Source: Coniella vitis (Eukaryota > Ascomycota > Sordariomycetes > Diaporthales > Schizoparmaceae). Taken from it: a stretch of 64,000 bases of DNA. The position numbers and the translations under genes are program-made. Numbering within the stretch: position 1 is the stretch's first letter; every line of letters begins with the position of its first letter. Positions 24,742-37,410 of this stretch are shown one piece after another. The notes under the pieces are model-generated. The model saw nothing but the letters and a program-made list of their open reading frames with translations. It had not been told where the DNA came from and ran no database searches. Location of the stretch: positions 3,410,001 to 3,474,000 of the forward strand of contig WUJK01000003.1 of the NCBI GenBank assembly GCA_011317545.1. Reading direction: 5' to 3'.

Positions 24742-27700
24742 AAGTGGGAAAAAGGGTTATAGGAAGCATTCAAGATACGGAAAGCGAAGCCCATCACATG
24801 GCTTTGGGGGGGGGGGGGGAGGGGTTGCTTTGGGTCTGTGATCTTCAAGAGACAAGTTGAAGAAGACAGAGTACCAACCTCCCTTGTCCCTTTATGTAGA
24901 TATATCAATTGTATGATAGGTGCCTGTATGGTTTTCCGACACGACCTCATATCGACGAGGACCCTGTATATGCACCAAATAACCACAGTACACCTTCCTT
25001 TTAGAAAGCCAGCCAAGTGTGCTATATCATCTGAAGACGAATTCATAAAAGAAAACAAACAATGTGTAATTGAGATCACTTTGTTTACAAGGAAACTGGA
25101 ATGGTCCAAAACCAGTCATTTCTCGCTTTTATTTGCATGACAGTCTCAGGCAAGGTTAGTGTGATAGATAGTATATTTTCAAATAGCACCATGGCATAAC
25201 CAAGCTTCTTCCATCGAGAATGCTTGTATGGCCGTGACTACAGTCCAAATGAGTACTTTAGAAAGATTTGCGTGGCTATTGTGTACGTAGTAGTGTTTAT
25301 TGGTTTTACTGCTCTTCTCCTTCTCTCGGCCTCTGTCTTTTTCTCCGCTAGCACGACATCAACCAGCTCTTTTTGTGTTCAAGCCAATCAGTGCAACATT
25401 CGGCCGAGCGCCAGGGCCCGATCGCGCGACGACGGCTGACAGTCGCCCGCCCGCCTTCTTTACCCGGGCCGCACCGCACCTGCGATAGAACGCACTTCCC
25501 GAGGTCCTCAAACAGCCCTTTTCCCTTCGGTGTAAGTCCGAGCCCACAGCACGCCGCGCCCTCCACGGACACTGTATCATCATGCTGTGGTACTATGTAT
25601 AATGAGCATAGTAAGTACACATGGTAGCAAAGCAGATAGACGGACAATTTAACAAGACGAACGTGTTGAAGAAGAAGCAGAATAAAACCGTCACTGAATG
25701 CCAATGGGCGGCCTTATTTGTAGCGAACCGAGAAGTCGTCTGCGCAGCCGGAGAGATGTTTTTTTTTTCCCCTTGGCAGACTGGGCTGCTTGGTTAGGAA
25801 GACGATAGCACAAGACAGTGATGAAATATCAAGCCACTGGACATATGTAGATAGTATCGCAATTGCGTGGATACAGTATATCCAAGTGTAGATCTTCCTT
25901 TCCAGCGTAACTGGCGGTACAAATATTATGGTAGCATCACAGTTACTGTACATAGTATGCATGCCCAAACTGTACTCCATAAATAATTCTACATAGTACA
26001 TACCACAGAGGATTGTTATAATGTGTGCCTCTCTGATTTGCTCGCTGTTAGTTCAGATTGTAATTATCGAACGACGATCGTTCCCTCCAAATCACTTCTC
26101 CCGTTCTGTTTACTCGTCAGTCGTCTATCAAAAAGAACGAATGAAGTGACACGATGCTTGTCCCGTCTATTATGTACTCTTTTTATCTTCCGTCTAGCTT
26201 GGGTGAAGGGCCCCCGGAGGGGCTTAATAACCAATCCACTTACTCGTCTTCCATCGTACAGTGTACTCACGATGTCTTCTTTTCTGTCTCTTTGCTTATA
26301 ACCTCTTCTCTACCACGTTTTCTCTTCTTCGTTCCCTTTTCACACTCTCTTTCCCACCCCCCCTCCCACCACCAAACTTTTTGCTTTCCTTTTCTCCTCC
26401 TCTCTTATCTATTCTATCCTTCCTCCCGTTTCCATCCGCCTGGAATAATGTTTTTCTTCTTAGCTTGTTTCTATCCTGACTTTCTTTGTAATTAATTGTT
26501 CATGAACCGCCTGGCCAGATGCTGCCAATTCAACCTGCTATTCTCACTTTGGCTTTTCCCAAGAGCCCCATGAGCCCCATGACACCCCCCCCATTCAACA
26601 CAGTATTCGCAAGTGCCTAAGCTGATCTACCAAGGGGACTTGCAAACACCAATCGAGTTCTTCGCCTCCTCCATACAACAAACATGACGGGCTGAAAATT
26701 ACTCTTGTTTGAGAAAGAAGAAGAGGAAAAAAAAAAATAGCAGGGGAAAGAAAGGCAATTGCATGATCAGCATCAAAAATCAGAAGCAAACCATTTTGAT
26801 ACAATCATCAACCAACACATACACATACCCACACAAAGAATATAAAGGGTAGCAACACCATGCCGAAGAATTGAGACAAGATGTCTGAATGGTGCGCCTG
26901 TGTGTTTTGGACCCCTCCCTCCATCCTGCTTTTGAGATATCTTACAAGTCCTTTGGGAAAAAAAAAAAAAAAAAAAAAAGTCAGACGCGAGTGAGTGGAT
27001 GGCAGGATACACATGATGCCAATTTAACAAAACTCCATCAACCAACACCAGGAGAAATATACCTGACCCACCTATACACTCACACACTCACACACCTTGA
27101 AGGGAAAAGAAGCCTTTTCTACACCACCTTTGGCAAACAAATTTCATAGCTGCCTTCTGATTATTTCCCAAGGAGGGAATAATAAAAAAAGACAGAAAAG
27201 GGTGAGAAGAAGGCAGCTGCTGCGAGGATGATCTCCCTTCCCTCACTTCAGACACACGACATGAGACCCTCTTTCCGCGTGCCTAACCTCCTGCCATGCC
27301 CAAATGCCCCAACCGGAATCCTCCTTTCCCTGTCCCATGAGAAAAATCAACGTGTAAAAACAGACCTCTTTTTTAAGTTCCCCAATTCCATTCAAAACGC
27401 CCTTGGAAGGAAATCAACACAAAAAACAAAACCCAACTGTGCATATGCATTCAATGAGCAAGTGCCCATGCACGAACTGACTTCTCCACCTTTCTTCCCT
27501 CTGTTATGAGGCCTTGTCGACGCTGATGATGAGCTTAGGCAGAGTGTCAGGGGCAAATCTCGGCGATAACACCAGGGTCATAACAAGAAGCACCAGATTA
27601 CCACCCAATCTGTGCGTGGAAGAGACACTCAAAAAATGCAGTGTGCTCCCTTCTTCCAATGCTATTATGGAATTAGTTATTCCTAACCTGCTGCATGGCG

Positions 27701-28179
27701 CAGGGGTTCTGAAAAGGAGGATGCTGTTATCAAAGTTATGTGATTGCTGGGGGGAGACATCCCAGTACGGACAACGGAAATTGCCTCGATATGTTCGTTT
27801 CGGGCCGATATTGCTGTCCAGTCGAATTATTTTGGTGTGTGTGTGGTCGTGGGAAAACGTTGAGAGCCAAGTGAGGCCAGAGGCAAGAAGGCTAAAAGAA
27901 CTCGCAACGCTCAAACCATGGGGGACGGAACGCTTTCTGAAAAGGCTATCGTACAACGGCTCGCGCAAAACAGGACGCTCTTCTCTTCTGAAAGAAAGGG
28001 GGCGGCGCAACTGCAAAGGAGGGAGACATGGTGCGAATGTCGCCCTCGCGCAGAAAAGTGCGTGTGATTGTGAGAGAGGAAGAGAAAGGCCTTCTGACAT
28101 GAACTGTGCTCAATCATCGTGCGGGTATCGAGGCATTGATTTCTGCAGGGCCTTCTTTTTCTGAACGAGCAAGTCAACA
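24742..28179. other. Convergent intergenic region
   Basis: About 3.4 kb between the ends of the exoribonuclease and Reg1-like genes. It contains a G run (24808-24820), three copies of TACATAGTA/TACTATGTA (25591, 25949, 25990), a strongly pyrimidine-rich tract at about 26270-26430, and an A run at 26958-26979. The open frames at 27504-28164 overlap on both strands and look like chance; that part is probably the 3' UTR of the Reg1-like gene. Confidence 0.5.
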
Positions 28180-30015
28180 TCAACGCCTCCACCCCACATT
28201 CCATACCACGTGGACGATATCCCGGGCCGTATTTACCGTATCAAGCACGAAGCCAACGATCCCTTCGGAGGGCGTCTCGCCCTCCTCAAAGGGCATAAAC
28301 ATACCAGATTCCGTACGCTTCATACCGGCTGGTGCTGCGTTGAGGCTGCTCGAAGATGCACTGCGACGAAAACCAGAAGATGTGCCGAAGCCGGCAGGAG
28401 TGGGCGACCTCAAGCCACCAAAGGGACTGTCATCCGCCTCGTCCTCATCTTCGTCCGAGTCGTCAACAAAGAACATCTTGCCTGAAGACTTGGATGGGCG
28501 CAGAGTCTCTTGCGAAGAAGAAGGCGATAATATCGGGCTTCTGTAGGAGTGCTTCATTGCCGTCTCGGTAACATCCGGTGTGTCGTCGTCTCGGTACTTG
28601 AGGGTTGTCGGTGGAAGTGGGTTCAGCATCTTCTTATCCGATGTCTCTTGCTTGGTCGTTTTCTTTTTCGGAATTGGCTTTCGCTTTCGGTAGCTCGTTT
28701 GCTTCATCACGATTCCATCGTCAGATTCACTGTCATAGGTATAGTTGTAGCGGTCAGAGTCAGCGTCATCGTCGTCGTCGCCCTTGACCTCGATGGCGAT
28801 GCACTGCTCAACCTGCTCGTTGAAGTGGATGTGTTTTCGTTCACTGTTTGGGCTAATGATACCCGACGTGGAGGAGGAAGCTCCTGTAGTGACATCGTCT
28901 TTGCTTAGCCTTCGGGAGGAGAAGGGAAATGTGACATAGTCAGTTGCAGCGCGTGCTAGTCTGGGCCTTGCTGAGACTCTGATGCCGCGAGGCAATTCTT
29001 TTTGTTGAGCTTGAACTGCAGCTGCTGCCTGTTTTACCAGAGACGATGAAGATAGCGACTTTTGAAGCATCACCTCCGACATGCTGCGCTTCTTCAGGAT
29101 TGGCTTCTTCTTGGACTGGGATTGAATGAAGGAATTGGACTTGGATAGTCCCACTTTAGGGTCGCTGCGTGAGCTTGACAAATTACTAGTCTTTCCAGGG
29201 AGGAGAGGGCCATAAAGCCAAGTGACGTCGCAATCTTTCAGCCTGAGACAAAAAATAGTTAGCAAATAAAGCTGCGACCATATACCCGCCCCTCCCAAAC
29301 ATTGCCCAGGACCAACGCACCAATTTAACGTCTCTGGAGAAATGGTCTTGAGGTTGTTCTTTGCTTTTATCCATGTTCGCCAAGACGCATTCTCCAGGCG
29401 GGCCGAGTTGTTGAAATTGTCCCGATTTGAGACAATGTGTTTCCACGAGGACCAGATGTCTTCCTCCCTCCATTCGTGCGATAGGTAATCAACATGGCGT
29501 GTGGGCTGTACGCCAACCGCGGTGTCGTCGGCGGCGGGAATGGCGTCCCAATTATCTGGGGTTTGTGGAACGGATGGGGTTGTGGAGGTGTCGTTGCCCG
29601 AGTTACCAGCCCGTGGGCTCGGTGGTGGCTCCAAGTCTTCGGGGAAACTTGAGGTGAATCCGTTGTAATCGGGAAACACAATGTCCTCGTCTTCGTCGTC
29701 CAGACTGCCTAATATGGGCTCATCGCAGGGATCGGCATCTGTGGAAATGGAACTGTTACTGGCAGGCGTGGAAGAGCACGACAGATCGGCCGTCGAAACC
29801 TGTATCGTTCGGGGGGAAGAAGGCGCTGTGGAATTGTTGGAGTCGGCAAGGATATTTTTAACGGGTGCTTGATAGAGATCGTGAATCTTGGAGGCGGAGG
29901 AAGATGTGTGGAAGCCGACAGTCTGTCGTGCCGAGAACTTTGCATGAGAGTGGGAGCGGCGCAGGCCAGAAGGAGCAAAACAGGTGCTCTCCTCTGAAGT
30001 TATGACCACAGCCAT
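28180..30015 (-). CDS. reg1: Reg1-like PP1 (Glc7) regulatory subunit
   Basis: Targets type-1 protein phosphatase in glucose repression signalling by analogy with yeast Reg1. Exon 1, 30015-29321, and exon 2, 29242-28180, are joined over a 78-nt intron (GTGCGT donor, CAG acceptor) and give 585 aa. The splice restores the conserved block WIKAKNNLKTISPETLNW then LKDCDVTWLYGP, near residues 212-245, a DUF1752-type signature. Downstream are KPILKKRSMSEVML and KHIHFNEQVEQCIA; HIHF (369-372) is the PP1-docking RVxF-like motif found in this family. The C-terminus has acidic patches and ends with VLDTVNTARDIVHVVWNVGW. The ATG at 30015 is the only in-frame ATG ahead of the conserved parts; the frame continues open upstream without an ATG. 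Mostly disordered by composition. Confidence 0.9.
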   Translation of the reverse strand: MAVVITSEESTCFAPSGLRRSHSHAKFSARQTVGFHTSSSASKIHDLYQAPVKNILADSNNSTAPSSPRTIQVSTADLSCSSTPASNSSISTDADPCDEPILGSLDDEDEDIVFPDYNGFTSSFPEDLEPPPSPRAGNSGNDTSTTPSVPQTPDNWDAIPAADDTAVGVQPTRHVDYLSHEWREEDIWSSWKHIVSNRDNFNNSARLENASWRTWIKAKNNLKTISPETLNWCVGPGQCLGGAGIWSQLYLLTIFCLRLKDCDVTWLYGPLLPGKTSNLSSSRSDPKVGLSKSNSFIQSQSKKKPILKKRSMSEVMLQKSLSSSSLVKQAAAAVQAQQKELPRGIRVSARPRLARAATDYVTFPFSSRRLSKDDVTTGASSSTSGIISPNSERKHIHFNEQVEQCIAIEVKGDDDDDADSDRYNYTYDSESDDGIVMKQTSYRKRKPIPKKKTTKQETSDKKMLNPLPPTTLKYRDDDTPDVTETAMKHSYRSPILSPSSSQETLRPSKSSGKMFFVDDSDEDEDEADDSPFGGLRSPTPAGFGTSSGFRRSASSSSLNAAPAGMKRTESGMFMPFEEGETPSEGIVGFVLDTVNTARDIVHVVWNVGWRR

Positions 30016-30609
30016 GGTGGGAGTGTGGCGGGTGACAATCTGGGTGGCGGGTGCAAGGTCAACGTTGTTGATTGTGTTGCAGATTGCAGATGAGTAGTAG
30101 GGTCCGTCATCGGTACACCATCTAGTCGTGCTTGTGTTTTGTGGTATGGGTTGAAGCGTCGGACTGGCGCCGTCGCGGTGGCCGTGGTGGTTGCGGATAG
30201 TGCCTGGGGTATGGGGAAATCTCAAAATTGTTTCAGAAAGTCGGCGATTTCGTGAGGGTCGACACGCAAGGCGTCGAATTGCCTGCACTTTGCTCGTCTC
30301 CACCGAAGCAGGCAGTGAAGATGAGCGTAGTGGAGTCTGACAGGCCGGAGGTGGAGCGCGGTGTGACTGCTCGGTAGAACACGGGTGGTTCCAGGGAGAT
30401 GAGGTGCTGCTGAAGACTGCAATTTGCTGGAACGAGCGTCTCGAGTGGACAGGCCGGGAGATTCTTTGTAATGGTGGTGATGGTGATAGCGGTGGTGGTT
30501 GTTGTTGGTGGCGGTGGTGGTGATGATGGTAGTGGTGAGGGTGCCGCTGTTGTTGCCCTTTCTGCTCTTGCTTCTCCCTTTGACGAATTTGAAATGCTAG
30601 ACCAAGCAA
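30016..30609 (-). other. In-frame open leader of the Reg1-like gene
   Basis: The Reg1 frame remains open for 198 codons before the chosen ATG but contains no ATG. It would encode a His/Gln/Pro/Ser-rich stretch including a His run. The DNA has GGT/GTG trinucleotide repeats near 30475-30545. I read it as 5' leader; initiation at a near-cognate codon cannot be excluded. Confidence 0.4.
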
Positions 30610-33222
30610 GGTCTGACAATTGAAAGAACTGGCGGGAATTTAGTTCTGAGAAGGGGGGGAGGGACTAGAAAAGGATACAAGAGTCGGGAACGCGCAGATG
30701 AACCGCAAACGAGTAGTTTGCCGCGAGCAACGTAACTAAATGGCTCAAGACAGGCCTCGTCGAGGCAAGTCAAGATGAGGTGGCAGACCAAAGACTTAAA
30801 CGCAATGAGCAAGCCAAAGGTCCCCTCAGACCGGTCGGTATGAGATGGATTGACTGGGAGGTATGTAATAGTCAGGAAGTGAAGGAGAAACGGGATGCGT
30901 GGGCTTGAAAGTGCCAGAGTGCCAGGGCCCCGGTCAACTCAAACTCGATCTTGGAAAAAAAGAGGGGGAAATGCTTCGGGGGAAGGGGGGTACAGCACCT
31001 TGAGTACCCGGGGGGGAGGTCTGGGCTTTTTTCCCTCTCTTTCTCCCGTCCACGATGTGCACGCCGTACTATAGACAGTACATACGGTGCGCAAAGCTGT
31101 CAAGTACTCAGGTACCTTGGGTACCGACCTGGGATGGTTATGGTTGATGGCAAGTACTATGTAGCGCGGCGCGCGCGACAGAGGTCTTGAACAGCACAGT
31201 TAGCGTGGTGGCGCTAGCCCTGAACGAGTAATAGTACTAATGGTTTCCACTAGCTCTCAGGAGCAGTATCGCTATCCAGGCGGCGAGGCACGCAAAGAAC
31301 CTCTCGTCTGAGACCCCACGATAGCAATCAAGATCTGTGTAGAACGGTATGATGTCTTGGGCACAAAAGGCCGCTGCAGCGACCAAGCTTGGGTCCGCTC
31401 GCAGGCCCAACAGCTGGACCTACGTGATCGCTACGTATGGCCAGAACTAGGGACGGAGGCAATCTCATACCATAATCAACCATCCGACGAGCTGCGCGGC
31501 AGACTCGCCCATAGCTGATCTGTTTGTTCCATTACGCCATGACGGGCCACTGACCGTGCGGTGCAAGGGGTGTACATATACGCCATGTTGTACAGTTGAC
31601 TATGTATGATGTGGGTTGCAGTGGACTGTTGTACTATACTATGTAAGTACTATGTAAAGTGCTTTGCTTGGCAGCACAAGCGGGACTTTGAGAAGCGACA
31701 AGATCGCGCAATTCCAGAGGGAGACTCGGCCTGCCAGAGGCGAGTTGCTGTCAAGTGCATCAAGGGATGCCTTGCCCGGCCCATCCATGAACACCTCACC
31801 TCACAGCAAAAGATGCTCGATAATATCCGGAGTGCTTGTCTTGACGGTTCGCATGCTTGCGGTCTACGACATTGTACATTGAACGGTGAACACACTTGAA
31901 GCTGTAGGGACAATTACACAAAACCCCCGAGCGAGACATATGATTCCCTCATCAGCCAATGCAAGCAGCGAGTCCTAAGCAGGAGGCGCACGCCTCCCCC
32001 AAAGAATAAGTAATAGTCTCAACTTTGACCTTGCATGCACGGCCATCAAGAACTGCTGTCCATGGCAAATACTGTTCACTGTGGCTGTGTGGGTACTTTG
32101 CAGAGGCCTTTTACTCTGTTAGGATCTATCTGTATACGTAGTACGCAGTACGCACTCTGCCCGACTGGACCTTGTTGGCAGCACAGAATGGCAAGGCGTT
32201 GGGAGCGTACAAACTTGGCCGTTGTTGCACCCAGTGGCGTTTGCCGGCTCCAAGCCAGGCACGCATCAAATCAAAGCAGGCCCAAGAAATGGCGTCGCGA
32301 GTGGATTCTGGGTCATGGGTCACGGGGCTGGAGCTTTGCCCAGAGAACGGGGCCTGGCCAGGGATCGCGTTCCTGTGCTGTCTCCATCGTTCCCGGCGTA
32401 TGCGTCCGCCGCGCCAGTGGTAATCCCGTGGGGGTGGACAAGACGTCCCTGGATACAGATGAGAGGTCGCAAACCAACAAAGGGCTATCTTTTTGCTGGC
32501 ATCCCAGAGTCTACCATGGGCTCGCTCCTTGCCCTGGACCCGCGGCTGCGTGGGATGTACATAGTCATGTCTCACAAAAAAAAAAAAAAAAAAAAAAAGA
32601 ACCCTCGTCCGTCTTTTTCGCCGGCTCCAGGGGCGGGCAGGCGGGGTCCCAGGATGAGGAACGGATCGGATCACTTGACCCAGCGCAGTGATGCAACAAC
32701 ATCGCCAGCATAGCGAAAATGAAAGCCCGCAATTTCGAAGCTGCAGATGTTCAGCTTGACGTTACAGCTCCCGTGGCTCGTACTGTGTCTTTTTAGAATG
32801 CCTTGTTGTTGCTAGTTCTCTGTGGGAGTTCTATACCATGATTTTTGTCGTTGCAGAGTGGCAGTGGTTGCATGGTTGGAACGCAGGCGTTGCACCCAAG
32901 AGACCAAAAACCTGGGGTTGGGGTCGACTGGCTGAGATTCGCTTTCAGCAGGGCGAGCACAGACTGTGTGGGGGGGGGGGTTGCACAAGACGGGGATGCT
33001 TGGCTTGGACCTATCCAGGGCCATCGATGTTTGCGAAAAACCGCCAAATGGGGAGGCACAAAGTCTGGGGCATTTTGCGGGGAGCTGGAGAATCGGTGTT
33101 GCGAGAACCAGTGGCCCCCACTCTCTGAATATGGACAGTCTGAGACCTGCTCATTTGAATCCGGAATTTGCGCCATCATCACATTCCGAGATTCAGAGCG
33201 CCGTCCGTCGGTCGCCTGCCCC

Positions 33223-33271
33223 GGCAGCAGTTGTTGTTGTTTGTTGTGTTGCTGCTGCTGCTGCTGCTGCT
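33223..33271. repeat. TTG then GCT trinucleotide repeat
   Basis: A short GTT/TTG-rich stretch passes directly into about seven GCT units at 33250-33271. It lies outside any supported gene. Confidence 0.85.
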
Positions 33272-36200
33272 ACGGTGTACATGGTATGTTTTTGTCAATC
33301 CCCAAAATGATAGGCATTGCTGCTGAATCCCCCGGACCCCGATGTCCCCAGGGCTGGATACCATTACTATAACTATGATCAACCAGCTGACCAGATCCTG
33401 ATCAGAGCTCCCTACAATGCCAGGTGTTTTTGTTGATTGGCTGCAAGACCCTGCAGCTTTGACGTATGCCAGCACCTGTTACGTTTGAGATCAACAGCCC
33501 ATTACATAGCGAGTACAAAGCAGTCACCTCTTCCGTAACCACCTCCCTCTCGATCGTCGCCGCCGGCCTTCTTTGACGTCTTGTCTGCCACAGCTTACCT
33601 CACCGCTCGTTTCCTTGCCCAAATCTTTAGGCCTTACGTACCTGGCTGCTGCGAGTTGCGCTGTCAAGCTAGGTAGCCCTGGTAGGCTAGTAGTAGTAGG
33701 CAAGACTGGCAAGTCGAAGCGTTTTACTCAATGCTTCTTTGCAGTCGTCGTTGCCGGGTCTGGAAAGCCGCGGTGCCCGGTGTCTCTCGCTCGCTCGCCT
33801 TTACCGTGGTACTAAGCCCACGGCCGAGCTCTGGTTTCTCTGGTTTCCAGCTCATGTTGTCACAAAGTGACAAAATCAAAAAGGCACACAGTAAGACGCA
33901 GATCCCTACCAAATACGGATACAACACACAAACATCTAAGTACTGTGTATTGCCTGTTCGACTATACATAGTACTTTGCTATGTAGGAAACAGGGCTCGA
34001 TTGGAGCGGACAATCCAAGAGTCAGAAACGACTTGAATGGTTGATCTCTTGAATATCTTACATTTCTTTTCGGCCTCATTGAGAATCCGCGTTGCTGAGA
34101 TGGCATCTATTTCATTTACATTGAGTGCCATTTTGTTTCCCCCCCCCCCTGCTTGCCACCCCAACCTTGTCAATGTCTACTACTTGAAGCACAAATTGCT
34201 GTGTAAAAGACGAGATAGCATTCCCACTCGCACATGTCAACGCGGCCGCCCGACCATGGACGAGGGACAAAGGCAGTCCTGCACGCCGTTCCAATCGCTA
34301 CCAATTAGTTTCGCGACTAGCCAGCTGTTAGAGCCGTCCCGTCGCGTCCTTTCTCGCGGGTACGAGGCCAGATAGGCTGCAAGAACAGGGTCATTCCCGA
34401 AAGTGCGTACATAGTACATCGTACTAGGTTGTGCTCAGCTGTGATCGCGATTCCAGCAAGCTGTTATTATATACCGAGTCGGAGAGCTGACATTGCTGCG
34501 AGATGGGAGACTATGGTTTCGAGTCTAGAGCTTGCGAGACCACTGCTGTTTCTTTGCAGACCGAGCTTGCCACTGAGTTTGTCCAAGCGTACAATGATGA
34601 AGTCGAATGCTGCTCCTAATCACCAACCCTTTGGAGGACAGAGATTTTCCTTGGGCGCAAACATAGTAACCTGGTGGTGTTGTCGTTTGCACCTTCCATC
34701 TCCCTATGTACCGAACGCGATTTCCCTTCGAGCCTCCTGCCACGGGAGTGTACAAGGTACGAATCAAGCTTTTTCTTTTTCGGCCGAGAATTTAGCAGAG
34801 GCACGTCCGATATTTCCCTATCAAGTGGCTTGGTTCTCCAACCTAGCGTCCCCCGATGGCTGTTTTATGCTTGCCCTTTATTAGCAGTCTCGTTGGCACA
34901 CACATCACAGCATTATTTTGGCCCCCCTGGCTTGTCGACACGTACGTCACCACTATGTACGGATACTGACTGCAACACACTCGGGAAATTTCTTGGGAAC
35001 CAAGGCTTGTGACGAACATACACAGTACTATACAAAGTATTATCAAGTATGTGATCCATAGCATCCTATATACAAGCCGGTTGTCCGCTGTCCCAGTTGA
35101 GCTGTTGTGCTCGAGTCAGTACAGGTCTAGACAGCAGGGGTACTGTGAAAGACGGGGAGGAAAGAGGAAAGTGAAAAAGAAAAAAAAAACACAAAAAATT
35201 CCCACCGCGAGGGGCGTTGCCGGTGCCCGCGAGACGCTTCCCTGCTATAGGTACTTGCGGTGTACCTATCCAGTCTGCCAGCCTTTGGTCGAGGACCCTG
35301 ATCGTCGCCGACGCGGTTACTTGTCTAAGCAGAGAACAGAAATTCGAGACCAGCGTACCAACCAGGGTAGTAGTCTGCGACGCGCTCTGATGTACCATGC
35401 ATGTACTCGTTCGAAACAGCTGGACACTTACTTTTTGCATCAGCGGAGAATTCATATTACTAAGTCGATGGGACAGCGCCTTGTTGTGAACGGATTCAGC
35501 TGCGCTGATATGTACACGGAGCCTGCTAATGCACTGGGAGACTCACGTCTGGTCTGGCGTGCAACTCTGTACGTTCGCAGTGTGGTTCGAAGTGTGACAT
35601 GTCCAGGACGATAGGGAAATTCCAAAATGGGCTGGATGATTCCCCTTGCCATGGCTGTCCTAGCTGCCCAGCATACAGCGCATGCCAGCGAACAAGCACA
35701 TGGACGCCATACTAGTGCGCAGGACGCGTCGTTTGCTGCAGCCATTTTCTTTTTGGATCATGGCGATGGCGATACCATGTATGGCCATTGCATAGTGCTT
35801 TAGTGCCTATGTACATTGTAACGATGTGTTTGAGGCAGGCGCTAGACAGCGGGTCGGTCGTTCTATGGGGCTCTTGGACGTGGAGGACAGCGCCTGGGTT
35901 AGCGACTACACAGTACAGAGTACGTGGGGCCACCGAGACAAACACCAACTCACGGTTTTATGCGGCTTTCTGTCAGGAAGAGGAAAGGTTTTTTCTGCTC
36001 CATGTATCAGAATTTTACATGCTATACTAAGTACTTTGAATAGTAGGCTAACAATGGGGGAGCATCAGGGTACGCAAAGAGACGACCATGCATTGTCATG
36101 ATGGTGAATTTCCAGCAACCGCTGGCAGCCGCGCCACCTTGGGGACGTTGCAGTTGCAGTTGCAGTTGCCGTCGTATTTTGCCGTTGCCAAACTTGAGCT

Positions 36201-36798
36201 GTCATTTTTTCAACGTTTCCATAGTAGCAAAGCCGCAACCGAGCCGACGGGTAGGAGGTGCCCCCAAACTGGCTCAAGCACCTAGGATATACCACTATTA
36301 CTATGGTTGATGGCTGGTTGTGTACGTCCTGCACTCCTTCGCACAGTGCTGAGCGATTTCTCAACCCCAAGTGTGTCCTGGAAACCTGAAGCATCACGCC
36401 TGTCCTTGGCACTCTGCAAGTCTCCGTTCTCCGCCCGCCCGCCTGTAGCATGACAACGAAATGCATCCAGCACTCCGCCATCCTATTCAAACACAGGCAG
36501 TGACTCTTCATGTACCCCGCGACTGCAGGCGACAGCCTCAAGGGTGGGGGCACCAGAGGGGTGCGCGGCGTCGCTCCTGACTGGCAGCCCCGAGCTCCAG
36601 AGCACACAGAAATCTCCACCTCTGCCACGTTCTCGAAGCCTGTCGCCAACTTCCACTGGCCAGCAGGGGTGGCGATCTAGACTGGGCAAGACCTCCCGGG
36701 GGTGGGTGCGGCGGTGCGCACCTGCTCCTATGTACCTAGTACCATGTCGGGCCTGTATATAGTACATAGCATGTGGACATATTATAGTGCAACATAAG

Positions 36799-37410
36799 TA
36801 CTATGTACACGACGAGACTCTCGAGGCCGTATACCATGTAGCGTCCTGCCCTTTGCGAAATTCAAGTTGCCGCAGCTGCAAACGCCCAAGTACCAATAGA
36901 TACCTTCTCTGATAGCTCTCCCGAGATTTTCGTGACTCGGGGGCATGAGTTGGGGAATGCAAGCCAGTACATAGTAGTAAGCAACATCCAACTGTCGAGC
37001 TGACTCAAGCAACCCGCTCCATTTTTCAGTGGCAAAGCTGCAGCCAGGTCTGTCAGGGAGCTTCTATGTACATAGTATCTACAGGGCAGGCCAGCATGCC
37101 AAGGGCCAGTTTTTCAGCGAGGCCTTCTACACCAAAGTACCTTCTGTTTCCCCCGGCAGTAGCGCTGCTCATCACTCAGTCTCAGATTCCCAACATCAAT
37201 CTGTATCTTAGATTACGCACATACGAGGATGCAGCTCGGCCGAGGCACATCTCCATCCGAGATCTGGGGGATAGCCTCTTCTCAGGCTCGCGCCCTTCTC
37301 TCCGCAGCTGTCGTTGCGTTCAGAAGTCTCGATTTCAACTTTGAGATTGATGCAATGAATACAATAGAATCCCCGGGCCAGGCCGCTACATGCATACATA
37401 GTACATAGTA
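36799..37410. repeat. Cluster of TACATAGTA/TACTATGTA 9-mers
   Basis: Exact copies lie at 36799-36807 (TACTATGTA), 36968-36976, 37069-37077, 37395-37403 and 37402-37410 (TACATAGTA); the last two overlap by two bases. Near-matches occur between them, for example at 36757-36770. This is the densest cluster in the window. Confidence 0.85.

Noticed and set aside
27504..28164. Overlapping frames of about 200 codons on both strands behind the Reg1-like gene
   Set aside because: Neither matches a family, both strands are open at once, and the position fits a 3' UTR.
32576..32598. A run as the poly(A) tail of a retroposed copy
   Set aside because: No target-site duplication or recognisable retroposed body lies upstream.
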